From Desulfobacula sp. (GTDB lineage: Bacteria > Desulfobacterota > Desulfobacteria > Desulfobacterales > Desulfobacteraceae), in NCBI GenBank assembly GCA_027858355.1, contig JAQICW010000653.1, forward strand, positions 1 through 37,082: DNA of 37,082 nucleotides, given 5' to 3'. This document shows positions 24,754 to 33,613 of the stretch, piece after piece. The notes beneath the pieces were generated by a model that saw nothing but the letters and a program-made list of their open reading frames with translations, had not been told where the DNA came from and did no database searches. Both the position numbers and the translations under genes were made by a program. The number at the start of each line of letters is the position of its first letter. The stretch's first letter is position 1.

Positions 24754-25859
24754 CTCATTTTGATCTTGAAAATGATATGAAAAGAGGGCTGAAACTGAGT
24801 AGAGACCTTATTGATAAATTTAATTTAGAATTATCAGGGTTCAATGTTTTAACTGAATGTGCCAGTATGGGATACGGGTTTACTCCGGTTCTTGCAAGGC
24901 TTGCCGGAGCCAAGGTGCACTGTGTGGGAAGAGACTCAAAATACGGTGAATTTGAGGCCAATAAAGCATTTATCAAACAAATACTGGCCAAATTGAATAT
25001 CACTGATGGTGTTGAATTCCATAGCAAAATGTTTCCAAACTCTGTTCTGAATGACGGAGATATCGTTCTGAATAACGGCTTTGTCCGTCCCATATCAAAA
25101 TTAATTGTTCAAGAATTGAGAAAGACCGCTGTGATTGCACTGATGTGGGAAACCTGGGAATTCAGAAGTCAGGATCTCGACCTCATGGCATGCCAGAAAA
25201 ACCGTATTCCTGTGATCGGAACCAATGAGAGTAGCGAGCTGTTGCAGATGTTTCAGTATAATGGGATGATTGCCTTGAAATTGTTGTTCCAGATGGGGAT
25301 TGAGGTGCACAACAACCGGATTGCCCTCCTGGGTGGCTATAAAACAGGGGAAAGTATTGCAAAGGCATTTGACGGTCTGGGGGTTGACTATATTTGGTTT
25401 ACAACCACCGGAGAAGAGAGGCCGGAAGATTGTTTCAGTTACACTGAGCTATCAGAGTTGCTGAACATCAGAAATATAGATGCTGTGGTGTGTGCCGAAC
25501 ATCATGATCATAATTGCTTGGTCGGAAAAAACGGATACATTGATTTCCATCAAATTAGAAATGCCCATCCCGGTTTGCGGTGGGGACATCTCTGTGGAAA
25601 TATTGAAGCTGAGGCCCTGGAAAAAAGCGGGGTGTTTTATTATCCTGAAAAAATTTTACCCAATGGATATATGTCCTATCAGGCGTTTGATCTGGGTATA
25701 AGACCAGTCCTGGAATTGAATGCCGCCGGGTTAAAGGTTGGAGAAATTGCTGCTAAAGCCCGATGCGCCGGTTTATCAATCGAGAAAACAATAAATTCGA
25801 CAATTTTAGCAGGAATCGGCATGGACTTCCCTGGAGGTTTTTTAAACTATCATGCTTAA
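24750..25859 (+). CDS. Unrecognised protein with a central Rossmann-like motif
   Basis: The 369-residue protein is not recognised with confidence. Its N-terminal third contains ECASMGYGFTPVLARLAGAKVHCVGRDSKYG, and the centre has IALLGGYKTGESIAKAFDGLGV. The latter looks like a dinucleotide- or nucleotide-binding Rossmann turn following a strand, and HHDHNCL and WGHLCGNIEAEAL follow. The general plan, with a sequence-conserved first half and a Rossmann second half, recalls S-adenosylhomocysteine-hydrolase or dehydrogenase folds, but no signature is complete. It has no signal peptide or membrane segment. It starts with TTG overlapping the previous stop (TTGA) and overlaps the formyltransferase start by 8 bases, so it acts with the deacetylase/formyltransferase set. 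A cofactor-dependent oxidoreductase is a guess. Confidence 0.5.
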   Translation: MTHFDLENDMKRGLKLSRDLIDKFNLELSGFNVLTECASMGYGFTPVLARLAGAKVHCVGRDSKYGEFEANKAFIKQILAKLNITDGVEFHSKMFPNSVLNDGDIVLNNGFVRPISKLIVQELRKTAVIALMWETWEFRSQDLDLMACQKNRIPVIGTNESSELLQMFQYNGMIALKLLFQMGIEVHNNRIALLGGYKTGESIAKAFDGLGVDYIWFTTTGEERPEDCFSYTELSELLNIRNIDAVVCAEHHDHNCLVGKNGYIDFHQIRNAHPGLRWGHLCGNIEAEALEKSGVFYYPEKILPNGYMSYQAFDLGIRPVLELNAAGLKVGEIAAKARCAGLSIEKTINSTILAGIGMDFPGGFLNYHA

Positions 25860-26844
25860 GATTATTTTTGTTGGCGGTACCAAACGGGCGCTCAACCTGT
25901 TTAATTTCATCACTGAATCCAGAAGTGATATCTCTGTTGAATACGCGGTGTTTATGAGGGGGAATCCCGAAGAATACACGTATAGTGAACAACTGGCTCA
26001 GCTGGCAGAAACAAGGACGATCGCCTATACAATTTCTGATAATATATCCACTGAAATAATTGCGTTAACCCATAAGATAAAACCGGATGTGATCATCGGC
26101 GGAGGTATCTGGCGGTCAATGGTTAATGCCTCTTTTTTTTCTAACATACCCTACGGGTACATAGGGTTGCATGGGTCTGCCGTTCCAGCTTACAGGGGGT
26201 GGGCGGGTTTGAACTGGTATATCATCAATGGCGAGAAACGGTATACAATGAGAATGCTGCGTCTCGATGAAGGTGTTGACTCCGGACCATTAATTGCTGA
26301 TGGGAAAGGGAAACTGCTTGAGGTTCATATCACTCTTGATAATCATCAGCATGTTGGAGAAATTTTGGATGAAGTCTACCAACATCACTTGACCATTTAC
26401 GGAAAATTGTTTGATTGCCTTATCAGGAATGACATTAAATTTATTCCGCAGGATGAAAGCCAAGCATCATTCACTTGTCATCGCGGCCCGGCCGATGGTC
26501 AGATCGACTGGTCACAATCGACCCGTGAGGTATTCAATTTTATTCGAGGGCAATCTGTCCCTTATCCGGGTGCCTTTACTTACTATCAGGGCCGTAAAAT
26601 AAAAATTTGGCGAGTGGTTCCCAGGCATGATTACTCGAACTATATTGGTCGTATTGAGGGAAAAGTGGTCACCCGCAATAAGAATGGCTCAGTGGTCATA
26701 TTAACAGGTGACGGAGGGATTGAAGTTACAGAGGCTGAAGATACTGTATCTAAGGAGAAACTGCCCTATTTGATTTTCAATTCCGTCAGAAGGAAATGCA
26801 CATCCCGGCTGGAAGCCTATCTGGATTCAGTAGGGTTTGAATAA
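25852..26844 (+). CDS. Formyltransferase family protein (sugar N-formyltransferase-like)
   Basis: The 330-residue protein resembles methionyl-tRNA formyltransferase and its sugar-modifying relatives, which transfer formyl from N10-formyl-tetrahydrofolate to an amine. It contains IKPDVIIGGGIWR, then GYIGLHGSAVPAYRGWAGLNW and MRMLRLDEGVDSGPLI. These are the family loops around the catalytic His (in LHGS, about residue 106) and the Asp (in RLDEG). A C-terminal domain (about 205-300) begins CHRGPADGQIDWSQSTREVFNFIRG, as in formyl-transferase C. The normal catalytic Asn two residues before the His (N-x-H) is replaced by Gly (G-L-H). Related sugar enzymes with that change may exist, but activity should not be assumed. 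It lies after a deacetylase-like gene, which could expose the amine it formylates. Confidence 0.8.
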   Translation: MLKIIFVGGTKRALNLFNFITESRSDISVEYAVFMRGNPEEYTYSEQLAQLAETRTIAYTISDNISTEIIALTHKIKPDVIIGGGIWRSMVNASFFSNIPYGYIGLHGSAVPAYRGWAGLNWYIINGEKRYTMRMLRLDEGVDSGPLIADGKGKLLEVHITLDNHQHVGEILDEVYQHHLTIYGKLFDCLIRNDIKFIPQDESQASFTCHRGPADGQIDWSQSTREVFNFIRGQSVPYPGAFTYYQGRKIKIWRVVPRHDYSNYIGRIEGKVVTRNKNGSVVILTGDGGIEVTEAEDTVSKEKLPYLIFNSVRRKCTSRLEAYLDSVGFE

Positions 26845-26851
26845 AAGTACA

Positions 26852-26953
26852 ATGATAGATTGGTCAGCACAACGAGCTTTAGTGCCTTTGGAAAGGTTAA
26901 AAATGACGGTTTTCAACTTGATTAAGGAAATGCGAAGGAAAAATGAAGATTAA
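26852..26953 (+). CDS. Possible small ORF upstream of radical SAM gene
   Basis: A 33-codon open frame runs from ATG 26852 to a stop at 26951-26953, overlapping the radical SAM start (26943) by 11 bases. It is rich in Lys/Arg and ends ...LIKEMRRKNED. No convincing ribosome site precedes it (only AAAAGTAC), there is no leader-core or cysteine pattern, and it could be chance. It is recorded because short peptides encoded next to SPASM proteins can be substrates. Confidence 0.2.
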   Translation: MIDWSAQRALVPLERLKMTVFNLIKEMRRKNED

Positions 26954-28124
26954 AGACAATATTGCCCTGACGTTGTACGAATTGAAACAGCTATACAGTG
27001 TCAATAGAACAGTCAAGGCGCTAAATCCACCAATGATTATGTACATTGAACCGACAAACCATTGTACGCTATCTTGTGTCTGGTGTCCGAGAAATATCAT
27101 GAAAACAAGAAAAAAAGGGTTAATGGACTTTGAGGTGTATAAGTCAGTTATTGATGATCTGGCACAGTTTGTTACGCTAAAGGATCACTTTTTGTTAGGC
27201 CTTATCGGACAGGGTGAGTCATTTATCCATCCAAGACTGGCGGATATGATTGACTATGCAAAAAGTAAATCTCTCCGGACCATGATGGCCACCAATGCAA
27301 CTCTTCTAGATGAGAAGGCGTCGCGAAGGTTGCTGGAAACTGACATAGACATATTTGAATTGAATATCCACGGATATGATCCTAAAACATACCAGAGCAT
27401 TCATCGCAAAGATCGTTTTTCTTTGGCGTTTAAAAATATCATCCGGTTTTTGCATATTTACAAGGAGGTGGGTAATTATAATATAGAACTGGTTGGACGA
27501 TTTGCAGTGGTTGACCGCAATCGCCACCAGGCTCCTTTTGTCCATTGGCTGTTCGATAAACTTCCCTATCATCGTATTTACCATGCACGGGCCAGTAATT
27601 ACAGAGACATGTTTAATGATATCGGCTATGAAGAGGAGGTACATTGGCAAAAAAATGACCACAAACACAGGATAGGGTCAAGATGTCTATGGTCCCAGTC
27701 CCTGATACATTGGGACGGCAATGTTGTCGCCTGTGCCATTGACGCTGATGATGATTATGTAGTTGGAAATATAAAAGAAAGTCCTTTTTCAAAATTATGG
27801 AATGGGCAAAAATTTGTAAAATTCAGGCAAGCTGTTTTAGACAATGACAAATCCTTTTTCGGCGGTTGCAAATTTTGCAGTGATTGTGTTCCCTGCGGTA
27901 CAGCCGTGGATGAGATTGAGTTTTTCTATCCGAATATAGTTGGGAATTACGTTAAGGAACGTCTCAAAGGTGACCGGCAGTTTCAAAATATGAATATCGG
28001 AAATAGAAAAACGGAAATCGATACAGAGTGGTTAGAGTTTCATTTCCCACGTGATGAAGAGAGTCAATGGATGGATAGTTTGGAAACCCTTCAGGATAAT
28101 TTTTCAGAAAATATAATAAAATGA
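26943..28124 (+). CDS. Radical SAM/SPASM enzyme (4)
   Basis: The 393-residue protein has IEPTNHCTLSCVWCPRN (C-x3-C-x2-C) near residue 37, then GLIGQGESF and TMMATNATLL, which are radical SAM features. The C-terminal region has GSRCLWSQSLIHWDGNVVAC (C-x10-G-x4-C), the GNIKESPFSKLWNG SPASM element, and a cluster CKFCSDCVPC. This has more cysteines than the other radical SAM proteins here, so two auxiliary iron-sulfur clusters are possible. AAGGAAAA lies 4-5 bases before the ATG. Its stop overlaps the carbamoyltransferase start (ATGA), so those two are translationally coupled and may act on the same sugar position or in sequence. The reaction is unknown; hydroxyl oxidation, deoxygenation or epimerisation are the carbohydrate-type precedents for this superfamily. 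Confidence 0.83.
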   Translation: MKIKDNIALTLYELKQLYSVNRTVKALNPPMIMYIEPTNHCTLSCVWCPRNIMKTRKKGLMDFEVYKSVIDDLAQFVTLKDHFLLGLIGQGESFIHPRLADMIDYAKSKSLRTMMATNATLLDEKASRRLLETDIDIFELNIHGYDPKTYQSIHRKDRFSLAFKNIIRFLHIYKEVGNYNIELVGRFAVVDRNRHQAPFVHWLFDKLPYHRIYHARASNYRDMFNDIGYEEEVHWQKNDHKHRIGSRCLWSQSLIHWDGNVVACAIDADDDYVVGNIKESPFSKLWNGQKFVKFRQAVLDNDKSFFGGCKFCSDCVPCGTAVDEIEFFYPNIVGNYVKERLKGDRQFQNMNIGNRKTEIDTEWLEFHFPRDEESQWMDSLETLQDNFSENIIK

Positions 28125-29920
28125 AGATGAAGATGAATAACAACCCGAACATATTAGGCCTTTCATTTGATTATCATGATGCTGCAGCCGCCTTAATTTC
28201 CAATGGTAAAGTCATCAGTGCAGCCATGGAAGAACGGTTTTCTCGTATTAAGCATGACTCCGCCTTTCCCCGCAGTGCAATTTCTTTTTGTATTGAAACT
28301 GCCGGGATTACCATTGAGCAGGTTGATGCGGTTGTTTACTATGAAAACCCCCTGCTGAAATTTGATCGTATTTTGCGTTCTGCAATGAAGACCTTACCTG
28401 AGAGCAAAACCTATTTTTACGAAACACTTAGTTCATGGGTGGCTGAGAATAAGTTTGACGTAAAACGTAAAATTCAAGAAGAATTGGGTTGTTCTTTAGA
28501 TAAAGTACATTGTGTGCTCCATCATCAGGCACATGCTGCGTCGGCATTTTATTGTTCTCCTTTTGACAGAAGTACGATTGTGACAATAGACGGGGTCGGA
28601 GAGCATGAAACAATGACGATATCTCTGGGAGAAGGAAAACGCATTAAAAAGATATCTTCGGTTTCATTACCGAATTCATTGGGGTTGTTTTACAGTGCAT
28701 TTACAGCGTTTCTGGGGTTCAAGGTGAACAGCGGGGAGTATAAGGTCATGGGAATGAGCGGGTTTGGAACTCCTGTATATCAAGACAAGTTTAGAGCACT
28801 TGTAAATTTATTGCCTGACGGTGGATTTGAAATTGATCAGCAATACTTTAATTTTTTATGCCCTGAGGATTTGCCATACAATGAAAACCTGATTTTTTTG
28901 TTTGGTCCGCCAAGGCCGCCTGAGACTTTGTTTGATATCGGAGATCCCCGCAATCCTCCTGCTGATGATTTTCAAAGACAGAACAGGTATTATGCTGATG
29001 TGGCAGCAAGTTTGCAACTGGTCACAGAAGAAATCATCTCCCACCTGGTAAATTCTGCAATAAAACAAACAGGGGTTGGTGATGTTGTAATGGCCGGAGG
29101 GGTTGCACTTAACTCCCTTGCCAACAGGATCGTAAAAGATACAATTCCCGGCGAGCTGTTCATACAGCCCGCTGCGGGTGATTCCGGCAGTGCTGTTGGG
29201 GCGGCTCTTTTTTATTCCCATTCGATTTGCGACCACCCGAGAGATAGGGCAATGGCAGATGTTTTCCTTGGAAAATCATATACGAATCATGAAATTCAGG
29301 AGGTTCTGACAGAACATAATATTGTGTCTTATCGATATATTAAATCAGAAGTCGAACTTCTGAAATTGACAGTGGACAAACTTGCTCAAGGGGACGTTGT
29401 CGGGTGGTACCAGGGCGCATTTGAATGGGGGCCCAGAGCATTGGGGAATCGAAGCATTATTGCCAATCCCTGCATTAAGGATATGCAGAAAAAAGTAAAT
29501 GAAAAAATCAAATTCCGGGAACCATTCCGCCCCTTTGCGCCGAGTGTCCTGGCTGATAAAGCCGACCGTTTTTTTGAGATTCCGGTTATTGAGCATGCAT
29601 GGGACCCTGAGCATTTTATGTTGGCAATAGCAAGGGTAAAGGCAGATAAAACAAGTGTCATACCTGCTGTTACCCATATCGATGGTACGTCAAGGATACA
29701 GACTGTAAGTCGGGATGTTTCACCTCTTTACTATGATTTGATCAGTGCTTTTGAAAAACAGACCGGTATTCCGCTTGTATTGAATACCTCTTTTAACTTG
29801 AGGGGCGAGCCTATAGTAAACACACCGTGGGATGCATTAAAAACATTCTATAACAGTGGTTTGGATTATCTGGTGCTTGGCCGTTTTTTTATACATAAGG
29901 ACAAAATCACATGCAAATAG
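28121..29920 (+). CDS. Carbamoyltransferase, NodU/TobZ family
   Basis: The 599-residue protein transfers a carbamoyl group from carbamoyl phosphate to a hydroxyl through a carbamoyl-adenylate, as in NodU and TobZ. Visible signatures are ILGLSFDYHDAAAALI and AMEERFSRIKHDSAFP at the N-terminus, HHQAHAASAFY (metal-binding histidines, about 133-143), TIDGVGEHET, VMAGGVALNS and, in the C-terminal domain, FEWGPRALGNRSI with FRPFAPSVL and LNTSFNLRGEPIV. All are family hallmarks, and the length is normal. It starts by ATGA overlap with radical SAM gene 4; the second or third ATG in the first five codons could also be used. It overlaps the SGNH gene by 10 bases. O-carbamoylation of a nonulosonic acid or hexose is the inferred product. 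Confidence 0.93.
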   Translation: MKMKMNNNPNILGLSFDYHDAAAALISNGKVISAAMEERFSRIKHDSAFPRSAISFCIETAGITIEQVDAVVYYENPLLKFDRILRSAMKTLPESKTYFYETLSSWVAENKFDVKRKIQEELGCSLDKVHCVLHHQAHAASAFYCSPFDRSTIVTIDGVGEHETMTISLGEGKRIKKISSVSLPNSLGLFYSAFTAFLGFKVNSGEYKVMGMSGFGTPVYQDKFRALVNLLPDGGFEIDQQYFNFLCPEDLPYNENLIFLFGPPRPPETLFDIGDPRNPPADDFQRQNRYYADVAASLQLVTEEIISHLVNSAIKQTGVGDVVMAGGVALNSLANRIVKDTIPGELFIQPAAGDSGSAVGAALFYSHSICDHPRDRAMADVFLGKSYTNHEIQEVLTEHNIVSYRYIKSEVELLKLTVDKLAQGDVVGWYQGAFEWGPRALGNRSIIANPCIKDMQKKVNEKIKFREPFRPFAPSVLADKADRFFEIPVIEHAWDPEHFMLAIARVKADKTSVIPAVTHIDGTSRIQTVSRDVSPLYYDLISAFEKQTGIPLVLNTSFNLRGEPIVNTPWDALKTFYNSGLDYLVLGRFFIHKDKITCK

Positions 29921-31551
29921 GTCTGATACTACCCCCGCTGGATATCAAACTTGATTCCATTGATTTTAACCTTGTTTTCGGGGCATGGGCAAAGGAAAAC
30001 AAAATCAAAAAACTCGCGGTTTTTCCATTCAATGCCGTTGCTCTAAAAATACTTGGCACACATCTTGGCTCAATTCAGGTGGAATATTTTGACAAAGACT
30101 CGACCAATAAGCAAATCCGGGATATCCGGGAAATAGCATCTGGAAATTATGATGCTGTTTTTGATTGCAGCGATGGTGTTGACACAGGGGGTGAAACTTT
30201 CTTTTTTGGTCATAATGTTCACCATTTTACGTTAAAAGAACTGCGGTTTTTTTATTATGAAAATTTCAGTGACATTGTGTCTCAGGTAAAGAGGGGAATC
30301 CAGAATGTTAAGGAACATTTTTCGGAGATGGAAACCCTTACGGTTGCAGCATCTGAAGCATATTGGATGACCCATAAAACGCTTCTTGAAATAATCGGCG
30401 TCGTACCCGATGTTTATTATAGAAAAACGTTTGCCGACAGCCATGATGTACTCGTGTTTATGAGGGGGGGCTCTGGTTATATCCACAGCCTTTCTTTCGG
30501 TTTTAGGGGAGAACTTTATTGTATTGAAGATCAGGTCACTGCGGGGAGAGTTAAATCCCTTGATGGTGAGGGGAGGGCAAAAGATATTGACACCTCTATC
30601 TATCCGCATCAGGAAACACATGTTTTCAATCGTTTGGCATCTAAAAAGGTTGGGGATGAATTTATTTTTTTCCCTTATGGCCATATAACCAGGACTTTAG
30701 GCTGGGGGCCTATCAACGAATTTGGGCATCGCATCAAAGGCGGATATAAAGACTTGTGCAACCGGCCCAGTAATGAAAAGGTCATTGCCGTTTTTGGCGG
30801 ATCAGCAGCCTGGAGTTACCGTTGTCTTTATGATGAAATGTTTTCAGCTCTTTTGGAAATAAAACTGAACCGATTTTGTGAAGACAATGATAAGGATATC
30901 AGATTCACAGTTCTGAATTTCGGCCTGGCAGGCCATGTTGTGCTAAATGAAATGCAATCCTATCTGCTTTTCTGCAATAATTTGAACCCGGATTATGTAA
31001 TCGGGCATGATGGATATAATGATTTTATCCACGGCCTTGTTACAGATCCACATCTTTTAAACCAGCATGACATAACCTATCATTATCAGTTGGAAAGATG
31101 GCCTAAAATTTTGTATCAATCCGCTATTCCTGAGGTTTCCCCTCTGCTTGAGGCTGAGGTTAAAAATTTGTTACCCAATGTAATAAAAGCCTATATAAGC
31201 CGGAAGCGGCAATTTCAAACCGTCGTTGAATCCTTCGGTGGAAAGTTTATATGGGGGATGCAACCCTTTGTCATGAGCAAGATGTCTTTGTCATTTGAAG
31301 AAAAAAGATACCTCGAAAAACGCGGTCGACAGGCACAGCGTGTCACAACAGATGTAACAAGTCTGTATGAGAACTTTGAGACAATGGTTGATATCCCTGA
31401 AACTATAGATCTGGTCAATCTGCACCAATTTTTTAAACGCTATGACGGTGATGAGCATTTATTTGTCGATACTGTCCATACGACTCCATTGGGTGACAGT
31501 AAAATTGCCTCTCTTTACACTCGTTTTTTTATTGACAGGTATTTACAGTGA
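29911..31551 (+). CDS. SGNH/GDSL hydrolase-like protein with an uncharacterised N-terminal half
   Basis: The 546-residue protein has SGNH hydrolase blocks in its second half: VFGGSAAWSYR (block I, serine in GGS, about residue 295), LNFGLAGHVV (block II glycine), GHDGYNDF (block III, G-x-N-D) and VDTVHTTPLGDS (block V, D-x-x-H). These could make an esterase or acyltransferase that acts on O-acyl groups. Residues 1-280 form a separate region starting MQIGLILPPLDIKLDSIDFN with no recognised motif. The protein lacks a clear signal peptide, so cytoplasmic action is likely. AAGGAC lies 8 bases before the ATG, which is inside the carbamoyltransferase end. A run of seven G residues (30464-30470) occurs in the N-terminal half. 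It could edit or attach O-acyl substituents on the glycan. Confidence 0.75.
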   Translation: MQIGLILPPLDIKLDSIDFNLVFGAWAKENKIKKLAVFPFNAVALKILGTHLGSIQVEYFDKDSTNKQIRDIREIASGNYDAVFDCSDGVDTGGETFFFGHNVHHFTLKELRFFYYENFSDIVSQVKRGIQNVKEHFSEMETLTVAASEAYWMTHKTLLEIIGVVPDVYYRKTFADSHDVLVFMRGGSGYIHSLSFGFRGELYCIEDQVTAGRVKSLDGEGRAKDIDTSIYPHQETHVFNRLASKKVGDEFIFFPYGHITRTLGWGPINEFGHRIKGGYKDLCNRPSNEKVIAVFGGSAAWSYRCLYDEMFSALLEIKLNRFCEDNDKDIRFTVLNFGLAGHVVLNEMQSYLLFCNNLNPDYVIGHDGYNDFIHGLVTDPHLLNQHDITYHYQLERWPKILYQSAIPEVSPLLEAEVKNLLPNVIKAYISRKRQFQTVVESFGGKFIWGMQPFVMSKMSLSFEEKRYLEKRGRQAQRVTTDVTSLYENFETMVDIPETIDLVNLHQFFKRYDGDEHLFVDTVHTTPLGDSKIASLYTRFFIDRYLQ

Positions 31552-31581
31552 GCACATAAAAAAAGAAAAGATGAGCTGAAT

Positions 31582-31935
31582 ATGGAAGAATTTTCTAAAT
31601 ATTTGCCAGAAGAATTAGTGACGTTGGTAAACTCCGGGCTTGAGGAAGTTAGGAAAACGGACAATATCAATTACAAGAAATTGTTGGAGTTGAGCCTTGT
31701 TGGGCCTGAGTTGCAGGACCTTTCAGACCAAAAGAAAAATTATCCAGATCTTTTTGAAGCCGAGTGTATACATCTATCTGGTTTAATTGAAGAGTGCTTT
31801 AATGATAAGACTCTGATATTTGTCGGACTTTATTTAGGATTAAATTATGATGCCCTCCTTTGCAAAAAAATTCTAACAACCATAAATCCGCCGGGAAAAA
31901 AGACCATCTCACCTTTTGTCTATGTAATGCAGTAG
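31582..31935 (+). CDS. Small hypothetical protein
   Basis: This is a 117-residue predicted protein with no recognised domain, signal peptide or membrane segment. It is largely helical in appearance and acidic at the N-terminus (MEEFSKYLPEELVTLVNSGLEE), with a more hydrophobic C-terminal third. It lies 30 bases after the SGNH gene and 89 before the membrane protein. AAAAGATGAGC upstream is a weak ribosome site. Its size and place suggest an accessory or acyl-carrier-like partner, but it has no clear phosphopantetheine DSL motif, so that idea has no support. Confidence 0.45.
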   Translation: MEEFSKYLPEELVTLVNSGLEEVRKTDNINYKKLLELSLVGPELQDLSDQKKNYPDLFEAECIHLSGLIEECFNDKTLIFVGLYLGLNYDALLCKKILTTINPPGKKTISPFVYVMQ

Positions 31936-32024
31936 ATATTTTGAGTTCTCAGGCCATATCGTAATTAAAAATTGTATTCCCGTAAAAGAGGATCTCGATC
32001 GTTTTGATCCGCTTTGGAGCGTTT

Positions 32025-33602
32025 ATGTTAGTTGAAATTATTGTCATTATTTTATTCTCCCTGATAACAAGATTGCCGTTCCTCTCTTTGCAGAATACGG
32101 ATTACTATGCCCATTTATGGTTTGTCAGACTTTATGAAAAAGGTATGAAGTTCGGTGGGTTGGCTATCAAACATGGTCTGTTTGAGGGAGATATCGGAAA
32201 CCCGCCAATCCCTTATTATTTTTATTCTAAACTGCCGGAAAATCGTCGGATTCTTGCTGGGGTTTTGAGTAATTTGTTTTACGATGGTGCGGCTGCTGTC
32301 GTGGTCTATTGTTTTTTCCATATATATCTGCCTGGAAGTGCGATGATTGACGGGTTTCCGCTTTCCATACCATGTGTCGGCGCATTACTCTATTCCACAA
32401 CACCTTTATTACATCCTTTGTCTGCACGCCTTCTGGGGCTTGGGAGCCGCACACTGGGCAACCTGTTAATTGTTTCATATTTTATCTGTCTTGCCATATA
32501 TATCTCTTCTGGAATATCCGGCTTTCTATTGTTACCGGTTCTTTTTTGCCTGATTGTTTTGATAATGTTTTCTTCAAAATTCGGTTTACAGCAGCTTGTT
32601 TTTATCAGTGCAGTATTGTCCCTGGTGTCCTTAGATATTATGCCGATAGGTATTGTTATTGTCGGTATTTTTGTAACTTTAATGATTCCGGGTACCGATG
32701 TAAGAGGTTATTTAAGGACTAGATTTAGCCATGCCAAATGGTATGTTAAAGCGATCAGGCATAATACAATGTCACTGCAGCTTACCACGGTATACAGGGG
32801 CCAATGGAAACTGCTTTTAAAACTTCCCCGAATGCTGAAGGACAAAACGGATTTTTGTTTCTGGTTGTTGTTTACCCATGTTCCTTTTTTTATAATGCTT
32901 TATTCCATTCCGGCCGTTTTTGTCCTGATGGCAATGCTTCTCCCCGGGAGCACGTTCTTAGTGGCTCCAGGTTTGAATACCTATGGCATGTACGTAATTT
33001 TCTCATCATTTGCGATTGCCGTCATTACATCGTTTCGGCCCTGGATTGTTTTTGGGGAAGCTGAAAGATATACAGAGGCTGCCTTGCCGTTTATCTATCT
33101 GCTGATTATTCAGCGAATGTTGGAAACAGGGTCTCAAGGAAATTTGTGGGTGTTGCTGATGGTCAATATCTTTATCATATTTTTTAATATTACTTTTGCT
33201 GGCAGGGCTGCAATCCTATCCAAATTTCATTTTAAAAAGGATGAGGATTTTGAAACCCTCCTTCAGTTTATGAATACACTTTCGGATGAAAAAAGAATCG
33301 TCACCACTCCGATTCATCTGTCTGCATCCATTGATGTAAATACGGATAAACCGTTTTCTTTTTATTTTCACTTGCATTCGCCCCAAGAAGGCCTGAACAC
33401 CATGTTCCGCTACTACTATAACCGGTTTATGTTTAACCTGGAGTTTGATACGGCTCATGAAGAATTAGGTGCAGATACGTTTATTCTCGCCCGTTCATAC
33501 CGGCAGAATTATGAGGACGCCGGTCTGATTCACCGGTTGAACCGTGCCGTTAAAATATATGAAAACAACACCTATCAGGTATTTAGTTTTCCGGAGAAAT
33601 AG
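32025..33602 (+). CDS. Polytopic membrane protein, GT-C-like
   Basis: The protein of about 525 residues has many hydrophobic segments across its first roughly 400 residues (for example MLVEIIVIILFSLITRLPFL, LLIVSYFICLAIYI, FLLLPVLFCLIVLIMF, LVFISAVLSLVSL, IVIVGIFVTLMI, FFIMLYSIPAVFVLMAMLL). These are followed by a soluble C-terminal region of about 125 residues. After the first membrane segment comes SLQNTDYYAHLWF; an acidic residue in the first periplasmic loop is typical of GT-C glycosyltransferases that use polyprenyl-linked donors. A polymerase or ligase role cannot be excluded. The frame opens at TTG 32004, but ATG 32025 is preferred because GGAG lies exactly 5 bases upstream. It probably transfers or polymerises the glycan at the inner membrane. 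Confidence 0.6.
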   Translation: MLVEIIVIILFSLITRLPFLSLQNTDYYAHLWFVRLYEKGMKFGGLAIKHGLFEGDIGNPPIPYYFYSKLPENRRILAGVLSNLFYDGAAAVVVYCFFHIYLPGSAMIDGFPLSIPCVGALLYSTTPLLHPLSARLLGLGSRTLGNLLIVSYFICLAIYISSGISGFLLLPVLFCLIVLIMFSSKFGLQQLVFISAVLSLVSLDIMPIGIVIVGIFVTLMIPGTDVRGYLRTRFSHAKWYVKAIRHNTMSLQLTTVYRGQWKLLLKLPRMLKDKTDFCFWLLFTHVPFFIMLYSIPAVFVLMAMLLPGSTFLVAPGLNTYGMYVIFSSFAIAVITSFRPWIVFGEAERYTEAALPFIYLLIIQRMLETGSQGNLWVLLMVNIFIIFFNITFAGRAAILSKFHFKKDEDFETLLQFMNTLSDEKRIVTTPIHLSASIDVNTDKPFSFYFHLHSPQEGLNTMFRYYYNRFMFNLEFDTAHEELGADTFILARSYRQNYEDAGLIHRLNRAVKIYENNTYQVFSFPEK

Positions 33603-33613
33603 ATAAGAAAAAA

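Noticed and set aside
31936..32024. GGATC...GATCC inverted repeat before the membrane protein as an operator
   Set aside because: Only 5 bases match over an 11-base gap and the sequence is explained as leader with a GGAG ribosome site.
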